From: Neocallimastix lanati (nom. inval.)
Lineage: Eukaryota; Neocallimastigomycota; Neocallimastigomycetes; Neocallimastigales; Neocallimastigaceae
Reading direction: 5' to 3'
DNA: 32,500 nucleotides
Assembly (NCBI GenBank): GCA_016946835.1
Contig: JACVTC010000077.1
Span: 210,001 to 242,500, forward strand
Under the pieces are notes generated by a model, which worked only from the letters and a program-made list of their open reading frames with translations, had not been told where the DNA came from and ran no database searches. Below, piece after piece: positions 12,841-28,096 of the stretch (position 1 is its first letter; each line of letters begins with the position of its first letter). Made by a program: the position numbers and the translations under genes.

Positions 12841-13286
12841 CAAATAATTTATTCTTTAAATACGCCACATATTATATAAAGCCACGTTCCGAAGTGCAAC
12901 ATTCCAGGGAAATACTTACCTGTAACCTTAACCTCCATATCCCGTAAAAACTTCTTGTGAGGAAAACAGAAAATAGTCAAAAAGACTGGATCGAACCGGA
13001 TGCTTATGTATACTAGTCCATGGATTAACAAAAAGTATTCCTGTTGCTAGACTATATAATTGTTTGCGTGAAGAGAGAGCTCTCTCTGTGAGAGGATTAG
13101 TGTAGTTGTATCTCCTTCGATGATATTTTAAGAGATCTCTGAAAAGAAGCTCACCATATAAAGCGGTGTATAGGGAATGTCTTTCATATTAATCTTGCTT
13201 AGAGAAAGGCCTCGCGTCGTTGCCGAAAAGGTATGGTAAAGAATCTAATGAGAGACCGGATGCCCTGTTATCCTTGTTAATTTCAT
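12841..13286 (-). repeat. dispersed repeat island B (inverted relative to island C)
   Basis: Its minus strand aligns with 31690-32000: shared blocks include AATATGAAAGACATTC, CTTCTTTTCAG, ACAACTACACTAATC, CTCTCACAGAGAGA and AATTATATAGTCTAGCA. The 3' part (plus-strand 12881-12900) matches both ends of island A. A short open frame lies here (12849-13031, minus, 60 codons), but it is not conserved in island C, so the element is probably non-coding or decayed. It contains a 16-bp palindrome AGAGAGAGCTCTCTCT at 13072-13087 and a minus-strand B-box-like GGTTCGATCC (12988-12997) followed by T5 (12979-12983). Identity unknown. Confidence 0.65.
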
Positions 13287-13597
13287 TCTTAAAAAATTCA
13301 AAAAATTTAATAAATTAATATTTTTTTTTTTTTTTTTTTTTTTTTTCTAATCAATAAAATATATAAAATTTTAAATATTATTAAAATTAAATTCTAATAA
13401 TTTAATTATATATTAGTGTTTTTTAATTATATAATAGTTTATTCTATTATAATTTAAATAAAACTAATTAATACTTTTAAAGCAAGTATAAAAATATATT
13501 AAATACTATAATCGATTATTAATAATAAGAATATAAAGATTAATAAAAAACAAACATATTAGATGTTTAAATAAAGTATTATTATTATGATTAATAT

Positions 13598-13633
<36 letters not shown>

Positions 13634-15678
13634 TTTTTTAAATAATGTAATAATTTTTATATTATTTTCATTATTTTTAGTATCTTCTATTATAATTTAT
13701 AAACTGTATTTTATTTAATAATAAATAAATAAATAAATAAATAAATAATAATTATAATATTATAAAGTAATAAAATAAAGAGTAAATACTAAAAATATAA
13801 ACTTTTATTATTATTATTATTATTATTTTTTTTAATAATAAAAATTAGTATTAAAGTATTGAAATAATAGAGAGTAAATTTAAACTTTTTTTTTATTTAT
13901 TATTATTATTATTATTTTTTTTTTCATTTTAAAGATAAACGACGAGATTAGTAGGCTTTAATTATTTAATTTTTGGAATTATTTAAAAAATGTTGACAAT
14001 TAATAAAATATTTTTATATAATTATATATATACAACATGATATATATGCTACTTGATATTGGCACATTTAAATCAATAAATCTAAACATATTTTAGTAAA
14101 TTATAATATATTATAAAAAAAATATATAAATAAATTAAAAAAAAATTATATATATATATTTTTTTGTTTCAAACTATTTAATAATTTAATTATAGAATAA
14201 AACAAAATATTAATTAAAGAAGAAATAAAAATTCTAATAGGAAATATTAAAATATTACAGAAATAATTCTAAACGGCCTATTTTCATTTTTTTTTTATAA
14301 TTTATTATTTTATAATGCTAAGAATAATAATAATAGAGAAATATAATAACAATAAATATAAATTTATGTTTCAAATATAATATGAATATATGAATATGAA
14401 ATTAAATATCAGAAAAAAATAATATAATTTTAATTTTTTTTTTTAATTTATTTTTAATTTATTTTAATATATCGTATATACTTTACAGTACTGAATAATA
14501 ACTGTGACAATATTTAAATCATTATATAATTAGGTTATATAATTAGGTTTAACTAATATGTTAACTCAAATAAATTTCTTCTAAAATTTATTAAAAAATA
14601 CACACTAATATAAAGTATAAAAAATTTTAAAAATTTTGAAATAGATCCTAATCGTAAAACAAACATAAAAGTAAAAATTAAATATATATTAAAATTTCGA
14701 AAAATCCAATGTGGAATTTATAAAATATTTTAATTATAATTATAATTATTAATAACAAAAAATATAGAAGAAAATGGCAACATTGAATGAATTATTTATA
14801 TTCTTTTAGAATAATAATATAAATATTTTTCCAAGAAAAAAAAACTAGAATTAATATTAAGAGTATACTAAAATAATGAATTAAAATAAATTAATATAAA
14901 AAGTATAATACTAATAATAGTGATAATATTAATAATATTAATAATAATAATACAATGTTGCAATGTTGGCTTTCTTATTATGATTTATTATGTATTTTAT
15001 ATATAGACATTTAACCTTCAATATTAATTTTTTTTTTAGTCTATTGATATACAATAACAAAATAAATATTCTAGTAAAAATGAACAGTTGGCTAAAATAA
15101 TATTAATAGAAAATATGATTTAATTTTTACAAATTCTAAACAATTTAAACATTAACATCAATATTAATAAAGGGAATTAAAGTAATTAAAATACTAAACG
15201 ATAAAAGAAAATAATTAATAAAAATAACAAAGGAATAAATATATAATTATATTTTAGTTGATAATAAATTAAGTATAAAAATAATGTGGAGTAGTACTCT
15301 TAAATAATAATAATAATTATAATAAATAATAATATTAATCTTAATATTAATAGTTATAACAGACTTTAAAATATATTTTGTGTTTAATATAATAACATAA
15401 AAATTAAAATCTACTGTATATTAATAATATTAATAGCATTAGCAGAAACATAACAATAATGCAGTACTTGAAAAAACATTAATAATACTTTAAAAAATAT
15501 TAAAATTAAAACAAATAAAAATAAATATAAAAATAAAATAATATATTAGTATACAATTAATAAATTAATAGTTATTAAACTATAAATAATAACTATATAA
15601 ACTATAATATTTAGATTAAAAAAAATTTAATTATTTCTATGGTATGAAATTAAAATTGCACATCAAAAGGATGAATTA

Positions 15679-15721
15679 AAACTTAAATATTAAAATAAAA
15701 TTTATTTTAATATTTAAGTTT
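15679..15721. repeat. perfect palindrome, 21-bp arms
   Basis: Arms 15679-15699 and 15701-15721 are exact reverse complements around a single base; outer bases AAACTTAAATATT. Confidence 0.9.
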
Positions 15722-16343
15722 AAATAATAAGAGAAAACAATAAAAAGACAAAAAACAAAAAATATATGATATGAAAACATATTAATTTAAACTAATGAGA
15801 TGAAGGCATATTAATATAATTTAAATAAATCAGATAACAATATATTAATATAATTTAAATCAGATAAAAAAAAATATATATATTAAAATAATTAATATAT
15901 TTATAAATTAGATTTAATAATATATAATATTTTATGACCGTTCTCTCTCTCTTTTTTTTTTTTTTGATTTGTGCCATGTATATTAATAATTATTATTATT
16001 TTCTATTGATTGAATGTCTATAAAAAAAAATATATTTTATTATATGAATACATAAGAAATATTATATATATTTTATTCTAAAATTTTTTAATAATTGTTT
16101 TCATAAATAATTCATTATTTATAAAAATTAAAATAATTATTATATATGTAAATTTTTATTAGTTTATTTTTAAAAAAAATAAAATAATATAAAGAAAAGG
16201 TTTTATTTATAATTTTTTTTTTCAGTATTACGTTGTTATAAATATACATGTATAATTTGAAAAATTTATGCTAATCTTAATAAATAATAATTGTATATTT
16301 TTCTGTACAATATATATGACCCTATTATATTATTTTTTATAAT

Positions 16344-16375
<32 letters not shown>

Positions 16376-16502
16376 CATTGTATATATTAGTGAATTTAAG
16401 AAAATAGCACATTAAAAATTATGACACATTTGAATATTTATTAATATAATATAAAATTAAAAAGGAAAAAGAAAATTTATTGGAAAGAAAATACAAAACC
16501 AC

Positions 16503-16533
<31 letters not shown>

Positions 16534-17121
16534 AGCATTAATAAAATTATTAATATAAGTAAACTTATTTAATTTATTTAATAAATTATATAGAATAAAC
16601 ATATAATACATATACCATAACAAAATAAAATAAAATAAATAATTAAGGTTGTATTGATTATAATAATATTGGTATAGTTTTGATATAATTGAATCTTTTT
16701 TTACATTTCTAATTAATATTACAAATAGAAAATAATATGGTAGATCATTAATTTAATTAAAATTATGATATAAAACTTTAATTAATAATTAATGAACTAT
16801 TAGAATTTTTATATGAAGGTAATAAAAAATATATTTCTTTTGAAAGAATAATTATTAAATAAATAAAAAATAAAAATAAAATAAAAAAATATATATATGA
16901 TTAAGTAGAACATAAGTAGCTTTTAAATTAGTATTATATATATTATTTTATTATTTTTATCTGTTTTATGTTTGAATTTTAAATAAAATTAAAAATAAAT
17001 ATACTTAAAATATTGAATTTAAATATGTATGAATGAAATTACAATCATAATTTTTGAATGTTATAGCATTTTTGAAATTTAAAATTATTTTAATGTATTA
17101 TTAGTATTTTGATGTTATATA

Positions 17122-17125
<4 letters not shown>

Positions 17126-17168
<43 letters not shown>
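17126..17168 (+). repeat. 43-base T homopolymer
   Basis: Longest homopolymer in the window, an uninterrupted T run; its length may also reflect assembly or polymerase slippage. Confidence 0.9.
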
Positions 17169-17171
<3 letters not shown>

Positions 17172-17344
17172 AAAGGATATAATGAATATTTTTATAATAA
17201 AGTGTATATATATCTATATATAATTTTTTTTTTGCTCATAATATAGGGTAACATGATTAAGAATTAATAAAATATAAATACATTCTTTAAGAAAAGGAGA
17301 TAGCTTTAAATTGAGTTCTAGTTTCTTTAAAAAATGATAAAAAC

Positions 17345-17381
17345 TTATGTTCATAGGGTAGAATATAATCTATGAACATAA
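17345..17381. repeat. inverted repeat TTATGTTCATAG, 12-bp arms
   Basis: Arms 17345-17356 and 17370-17381 are perfect complements with a 13-base loop. They contain more G and C than the surrounding DNA, so they stand out from random AT palindromes. Confidence 0.85.
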
Positions 17382-19695
17382 ATTAATATAGATTTTTGAA
17401 TTAGCTTTTTATTATTAATATTATATATTTTACCATAACAAATTTCTGTTTGAATTGGAATATTTATTAAAAGAAATTTAGATTTTTTATTATTCATCGT
17501 TAAAGGAATAAGTAACTAGGTTATAATAATAATTAAAAATAAAAAAAAAAAAAACAAAAACTAAATACTATGTTAAAACAATAATAAAGTTCAATATAAA
17601 GTTCAATATAATAAGCAAAATTTAATTATTGTTATTTTTTTTTATATATATAATTGTAAAATTTTAAAAATTAAAGATTTTCATTCATTAATTTCATTAG
17701 TATAAAATTATTACTATTTAAACTAATTAAATAATTAAATGATAATAGTAAAATAATTTATTAAATGATAATAGTAAATTAATTGAAAAAAAAAAAAAAA
17801 AAGAATTATTAAAAAAAGTTTAAATACAATTTGACTAAATTTAAAAACTATTTAATTTTTTTATATTATATTTATATAATTATTTGAGATAGCAATAAGT
17901 AATAGTTGAATATATATTATTATATTTAAAAATGCTTAACAATGCTTTACTATTTTCATTTTCGAATCTTAAATCTTGGATATAACAATATAAAATTTTT
18001 AAAGTTTTAAACTTATAAAATAGTTTTAAGTTCTATTAAACAACAATTTTTAATTTTTAAAAGACTATCATGAAATGTAATTTTTTTTTTTTTTTTTTTT
18101 TTTAAATAAACTAATAATTCATAATAACTAAGTGAAAAAGAAAATAGAAACATGTAACGAAAATTAAATTATTATAATTATTAAATTATGATTATTTTAT
18201 TTTATTTTATTTTATTTTTAAATAATTAAATTCTTTAATAGTTAGTTATTAAATTTTCAAATATTATTTTTTATCATCTGATTTTTTAAAATTATATATT
18301 AATTAGTGTTAATAAACTATTGATATTAAATAAATCTTATGATGATTACTTTCATTTAATATAAATTTTATTTATTTATTTATTATTTTTTTTTATGAAT
18401 ATCAATATTTCTATTAATGGGATAAATATTTTTTCAGTCTTCACTATAAAAATCATTTTAACATCATATAATCGTATAATAATATAAATGAAGATTGTTA
18501 CCAAAAAAACACTAATAAAAATATATAATTGATTTTAGTATAGATAACAAGATATTAAATAAATTTAAATTCATCGATTTAATTTTTTTTTTATTTTTAA
18601 AAATTTATGTAATAAAAGTATGTATGTATTTAGAATCTCAACAATTTAATAAAGTTTCGCTATTATATATGAAATAAATTTAATGAAAACTTTAAAAAAA
18701 ATATAAAAAATAAATGTAAACTTTATTAATATAATTAAAATTTAACAAATAATAATATTACATATTATTTTATTATTTAAGAATTCCAATAGAAAATCTA
18801 AATTAATAAGAAAAGAAAAGTGAGTAAAATTAAAACCCAATATCATCAATATATAATAATATTAAATAATTAAATATTTAATACATATTTTTTATTGAGG
18901 GAAGCTAAAAAAAAAAAAAAAAAAGATAAACTAAGACCATCTATATCTTATAATATATATAATATTATATAATATTAAAAAAATTTATTAAAAATAATCA
19001 AAATAATTATTAAAAAATTAATTAAATAATTATTTTAATAAATAAATAGATAGCATAAAGGAACTTTTTATTTTATAAATTTAAATGAATTGGAAATTTA
19101 AAAGGAAAATTTATATTACTATTATTATATATATTGTTTTTTTTTTTTATTTTATTTTTAATAATTATAAAAGTTTTTTTTATTTATTTTTATTTTTATT
19201 AATTGAAATCTCCTTTTTTTAGTACAATAATAAAGTTTTTTATTTATTTATTTTATTTTTACTTTAATTTATAAATTTGTAATTTATAAAAGTTTTTATG
19301 TATAGTAAAATATTGAAAACTTATTTACAATTATTACTTTACAATGTAATATACCTTAAACATATAAAGCTTATTAAATAGAAATTAAAAAAAATATATA
19401 AAAGTGATGTGCAACTTTAAAATTTATTAAAATTTAAAAAAAATAGTTTTAAAAATTAAAATTTATTATACAATAATAAATTAATAATTGAGAATCTAAT
19501 ATAAAAAGTATTCAGACAATATTTTTTAATTTAATTTAAATAGTTTTTTTCTTTTAAATAGAAAAAAAAAATAAAACAAAAAAAGAATTTATTTAGTAAA
19601 AAAAAAAAAAATTAAAAGAAACACATATATAAGTGATATTTTTTTAATTTAAGATAAAAGTAAATTTAAAATAATAACAGGAATACAAATGACGT

Positions 19696-19971
19696 ATGAC
19701 AAATGAGTTAATGGGAGCTATTTCTAAAACCTCCTGTTCGGATATATTTAAATATCAAAAATTTTATATAAATTATTACTATTGGTTTAATTTTCTAATA
19801 AAATATATTATTTTTTTTATTATTTATATTAAAAACATTTTTTCATTTATATTTCAAATATTTTTTTTTATTTATATTTCATATATACTAATATTCTTTA
19901 TGAAAGACTTATTAATAAATATTGAAAAAAATTATAAGCAAAGTCTACCTGTTATTTATACAAAAGTTTAA
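19696..19971 (+). CDS. small ORF of doubtful reality, 91 codons
   Basis: A frame of 91 codons whose first 20 codons have more G and C than the surroundings, while the rest encodes mostly Phe, Ile and Tyr, as any open AT-rich DNA would. The hydrophobic stretch would score as membrane-spanning but is just what T-rich codons give. I do not recognise it. It may be chance, or a relic with a decayed 3' part. Confidence 0.12.
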   Translation: MTNELMGAISKTSCSDIFKYQKFYINYYYWFNFLIKYIIFFIIYIKNIFSFIFQIFFFIYISYILIFFMKDLLINIEKNYKQSLPVIYTKV

Positions 19972-21241
19972 CAAATAAATGTACTATTATAACTATGGAT
20001 ATAAATATATTAATAAAAAATTGAACAATTTTTTTATTTTTTTAATTCATGAAATTTTTAAAATGAAATAGACTTTTTTTTTCATTTTTTTATCTTAATT
20101 TTTTTTATATATAAAAGTTTTTTTTCTTAAATAATAAAATAATATGTAATATTAGTTAATGTCAATTGAATATAAATGAATTTTAATTTTTTTATTTACT
20201 ATAAAAAGAGCATATATATTTAATTATGTAAAAAATATATATTTAATATATAAATATATATATATATATATTTTTTTTTTTTAATTAAGATTTAATTTTT
20301 GTTAGAGTGGATGTATAAAAATATAATGATAAAGAATAAAGATGATGATTAGATTGAACTGATAAAACATAATTAAATATAAAATAAAGTTGTGAGGCAT
20401 TTTGATATTAATATTCTATAATCTCCGCCATTTCTTTTAATATTTATTTCAGAGTGGGTTTAATTATTATTACTTATTATAAAATTACTGTTAGTATGCA
20501 GGTTTAATAAAAAGTATATTAAAAGTATTAATTTAATGAAAAATAAAAAATAATATTAATAATAAAAAAAAAAAAAAAAAAAAATAAGAATTATTAAGTA
20601 AAATTATATAAATATTATTATTAAAGATTATTAAAAAAATAATTTAACTACTGGTACAATATATATAAAAAAAAGATTAATTATATTAAAAATAAATTGA
20701 ATGATTAGTAATAAATAAATATGGCATGTTCATATTTCTTAAATTAATATTTTAATATAAATAAAATCAAATCTTTTTATATATATAAAAATTCAAATAT
20801 CAAAAAGAAAAAAAAAAAATCTTAATAATTATAATTATACTAATAATAGTTTTAATAATACTAATAATTAATTAAAAAAAAAAAAAAAAACTATTATAAT
20901 TTAATAATTATTAACTAAATAAAACTATTAGTACATTCCATAAAGTAAATTTAAATATATATATATTTTTTTTGCAAAAAAAAAGATATTAAAATTTATT
21001 TTTAAAAGATAAATTGTTTATTTTTACGTATATTAAAAATATTACTATTAATTTATTAGTTTTATATGTATGAAATATAAACATAATTTTGTTAGTATTA
21101 TCATCATTTAATGATTTCTTTTAATATCAATTCATAAATATTTTGTAATTATGATATTTTATTAATCATAAAAAAATAAATACTTAAATTTTTTTTTAAT
21201 ATGAAAATCATATAGAGTCATAATATGAATTACTTTATTTT

Positions 21242-21367
21242 TCTGGAATATATCATATTTATAAATAGTTAATATACATTAATTACATTAATAAAAGAAA
21301 TTAGTCTGGAATATATCATATTTATAAATAGTTAATATACATTAATTATATTAATAAAAGAAATTAG
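21242..21367 (+). repeat. 63-bp tandem duplication
   Basis: Two adjacent copies (21242-21304 and 21305-21367) starting TCTGGAATATATCATATTTA, with one C/T difference near the end. Confidence 0.93.
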
Positions 21368-23458
21368 AAGAAAGTGAAAAAAATATAATTATAAATAATA
21401 AAATTTTATCATTGTGTCATGTTTTTATTAATTTATAATAAATTTGCTTGCTTGGTATTTTGGAAACTTCATAACATTAAGAAAAAAAAAATTAGTAAAA
21501 ATTACATATTATTTATAATATGTAAAAGATAACAACATAAAAATAGTGATAATTTGTCAATATTTTCTACATAGCTATTGTTCTTATTTAAAATTTTTTA
21601 TTTAATATATAAATACAATTTAGAAACAAAATTTATTTTTAATTCTTTTAACAATATATTATATATTGAAATTATGTTAACTAATAAATAGAATATATTA
21701 AATGAATAACTATATTATCAATTAATTAATATATATATTAAAATTTTAATGTTAAATCAATTAAATTTAAATAAATAAATAATATTAAAGAATGAACTTT
21801 ATTTATTATATTTTTTATTGTCAAAAATTTTAATTAAAATATAGACTTTAAATTTAATCTATCTTATTGTAATTAATATCTTTAATTTATGAAAAGATAA
21901 TTTTTATTTACAAAAAAAAAAAACGTTTTTTTCATTAGTATTGTTAAATATTAGAATTTATACTAAAATACAATATATTTAAAATAAAATATAATTAATG
22001 TAACACATATATTAAATGTTATGTATTGTTAATTTGTGGTATTTTTTTTTTAATGTTCTAATATCTATTTATTTTGTGTATTTTTTTCATTATTTACATG
22101 ATTGAATAATTAAAACGGTATATGTAAATTGTATTAAATATATACTTAATATATATTATTAATATATTAATACTTTCAAAACTAATATATTTGTGTTTAA
22201 AAACAAAATTGAGGAAGTTTCTATGAATTTTTAATTTTTTATTTATTGTAACAATATATATTTTTTAAAAAATATCTTTTATTCTTGTCTTTTTAAACCG
22301 TTATTAAAAATTGTTAACTAAATAATAGTAATGAAGAAATAACTATCTAATAATAATAATTAATTTATTATATAAAATAACTTAGTAATATTAGTAAATG
22401 ATTTATTTAATAATTTTAATTTATAGTTATTAATATTAATTATTAGAAATAAAAATTTATCTATTATAAAATTAATTCAATTATAATTATAGAACATTTA
22501 AGAAAATAAATGATAAATATTAATATTAAAAAAAATATTTAAATACTTTATCTAATAATGAAGCATGAAAATAGAAATGATAAATATTAATAATAATATT
22601 TAAAAAAATATTTAATAATTTGCATGAATTAAAATAGAATACATCTAATACTTTTATTTAGATGGCAATATATATTAAATATATATATATTATATGATAT
22701 AAATCTCAATAAATTTTTTTAATTATTGATTAAATTATTTTATTCGTTATCTTTTAATATGGAATAAATAAAATTATGTAAATCATTAATTTAATTATAT
22801 TAATTATAGTTTAATGGTCAACATAAAATATTTATATATATGAATTTTATTTACTAATATTTAAATTAAATATTATAAAGTTTAAAAAATATTATTTTTG
22901 ATATTATCCACACTACTATTAAAGGATATTATAATTTACTTTCTTTTTTTATAAAGTGGTATAGTAGTATAAAATAATAAAATAATAATATTTTTTAATA
23001 TTTTTTTATCCATTATATTAAATTATAAATTTATTTTAATTTCATTTAATTTTTTTTTTTTTAATAAGCCCTTCTTATTATGTAGTTATTTTTTTTAATA
23101 TTATTTTTAATTTTTTTTTGTTTACCTTTTTTTTTTATTTAAAACTAATTATTTTTTATTAATCATAATATTAATTTTAATATTAACACTTTTTTCACTA
23201 ATCAGTAATAATACAGTTGAAAGTAAAGAAAATAAAATTGAAAATCAAATTTATGATTAAATAAAAAATTTTGTATAAAATATTATAATTAATATTACTT
23301 ATTTATTATTATATTAATTCTCTTTTTTGATGACCAGCAATAATACTGTTGAAAGAAAGGAAATGAAAATCAAATTTATAAAAAAATAAACAAAATATAT
23401 ATAAAAATTTAAAATATTTCTAATTCTAGTAATTAAGTTATTAATTTATATTAATTTT

Positions 23459-23604
23459 TTTTTTATTTCTATTTTAATTATAGACAGATTTTGATTTATT
23501 ATACATGGAAAAGTATTTAATTTCTATTAAGTTTTTTATTTCTATTTTAATTATAGACAGATTTTGATTTATTATACATGGAAAAGTATTTAATTTCTAT
23601 TAAG
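23459..23604 (+). repeat. 73-bp tandem duplication
   Basis: Two adjacent, apparently identical copies (23459-23531, 23532-23604) containing TAGACAGATTTTGATTTATT. Identity suggests a recent event. Confidence 0.93.
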
Positions 23605-23824
23605 TTTTAATTTTTTTTAAGTTTTTAATATTATTAGATCATATCAAATCTATTATATCATATAATAAAATGATATTAAAATCTTGTTGACATCAATACT
23701 TCGATAAAGTATATCCTATTTATTTTAACTTTTTTCCTTTTAATCATTTGTAATAAAAGAAAAAAAGATTTGTTATTATAGGTAAAATTAATATATATAA
23801 ATTTAGTTATATTTACATAATACT

Positions 23825-23945
23825 AATTATTTCAATTTTTTTTTTTTTTTAATTACATAATACTAATTTGATTATTTCTTTTTTTTTTTTTTTTTTTAAT
23901 TACATAATACTAATTTGATTATTTTTTTTTTTTTTTTTTTTTTAT
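23825..23945 (+). repeat. poly(T)-linked repeat, 3 units
   Basis: TTACATAATACTAATT followed by a T run of 14-22 bases occurs three times in a row, the first copy slightly different. This fits duplication by slippage between poly(T) tracts. Confidence 0.85.
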
Positions 23946-24723
23946 AATTATTATAATTATAAAAAAAAAAATATTTAATTCTGTTAAAATAAATTTATTT
24001 GTGATTTGCTATAATACAATATATAATATAATATATAATATAATATGTTTTAATATATTTATAATTAATATACTAATTTATATTAATATATAAATTCTAA
24101 TATATTTTTTTATATTTTCTTATATATATTAAATTTTTTGACTATATTTAAAAAGTTTAAAAGGCTTATAAACTTTTTATATAAATTAAAGCATTATATT
24201 ATAAATTAGATGTGGTATATATTAATCATATGATTAAATATATTTATAATTAATTATATTAAATAATAAATAAATAAATAAATGAAAAATATATACTATA
24301 TTTTTATAATTTTTAAAAGTCGTTTCTGTTATTCACTTAATTTAAAAATACAGTTGCTGATAGTAATTTCTTTAATTGCATTAACGAAAATAAATTACTT
24401 CTTTTTGAGAATGGATTAAATGGATACAAAATAAAAAATAAAATTTTTTCAAAACATTTTTTTTTCTGAAATAATCTAAATATCATATAAAGATATATAT
24501 ATATATTTAAGTTATAAAAAATTTCTAAATATTAATATCTTTTAAGACGGTTAAATCTATTTTATTTTAATAAAATTTTTTTTACCTATTATGCATTTAT
24601 AAAAAATAGGTTTAAATTAAAAATTATTATATTTTTATTTTTGATATTTTTTTTTGCACATTTAATTATTTAAAAGAAAAATCTTAAAGTATCTTCAAAA
24701 TCTAAATATTCATTTAGGAATTT

Positions 24724-24725
<2 letters not shown>

Positions 24726-24759
<34 letters not shown>
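24726..24759. repeat. (AAT)n microsatellite
   Basis: About 11 AAT units, continuing into decayed AAT-rich DNA up to 24850. Confidence 0.9.
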
Positions 24760-24766
<7 letters not shown>

Positions 24767-24987
24767 ATAATAATTATAATAAATAATAATAAATAATAAT
24801 AATAAATCATAATAAATAATAATAATACTAATAAATAATAATAATAAAGAATATAAATATTATTTTTGTGATCAATTTGAAAAAAAAAGTTAAAATTTAA
24901 AATGGAAAATAGGGAAAATATTAATGATAAAAATAAAAAAAAATAGTTTATAATAATTTTAAAAACAATAATAAAAATATAAATAAA

Positions 24988-28096
<3,109 letters not shown>

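Larger units (their letters stand above)
13287..19680. other. long gene-free AT desert
   Basis: No credible coding frame. It holds T tracts at about 13321-13346, 13602-13627 and 17126-17168 (43 T), an A tract at 16503-16531, (AAAT)n at about 13721-13748, a 21-bp-arm palindrome (15679-15721) and a 12-bp-arm inverted repeat (17345-17381). I find no tRNA or rRNA pattern. Confidence 0.75.
19972..24720. other. gene-free AT desert with short tandem duplications
   Basis: Nothing codes here. Contents: tandem duplications at 21242-21367 and 23459-23604, a poly(T)-linked repeat at 23825-23945, related fragments at about 23195-23250 and 23330-23375, and many homopolymers. A small patch at 20390-20460 has slightly more G and C but no recognisable motif. 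Confidence 0.75.

Noticed and set aside
12849-13031. 60-codon frame in island B as a gene
   Set aside because: The frame is not kept in the homologous island C, and it overlaps non-coding features of the repeat.
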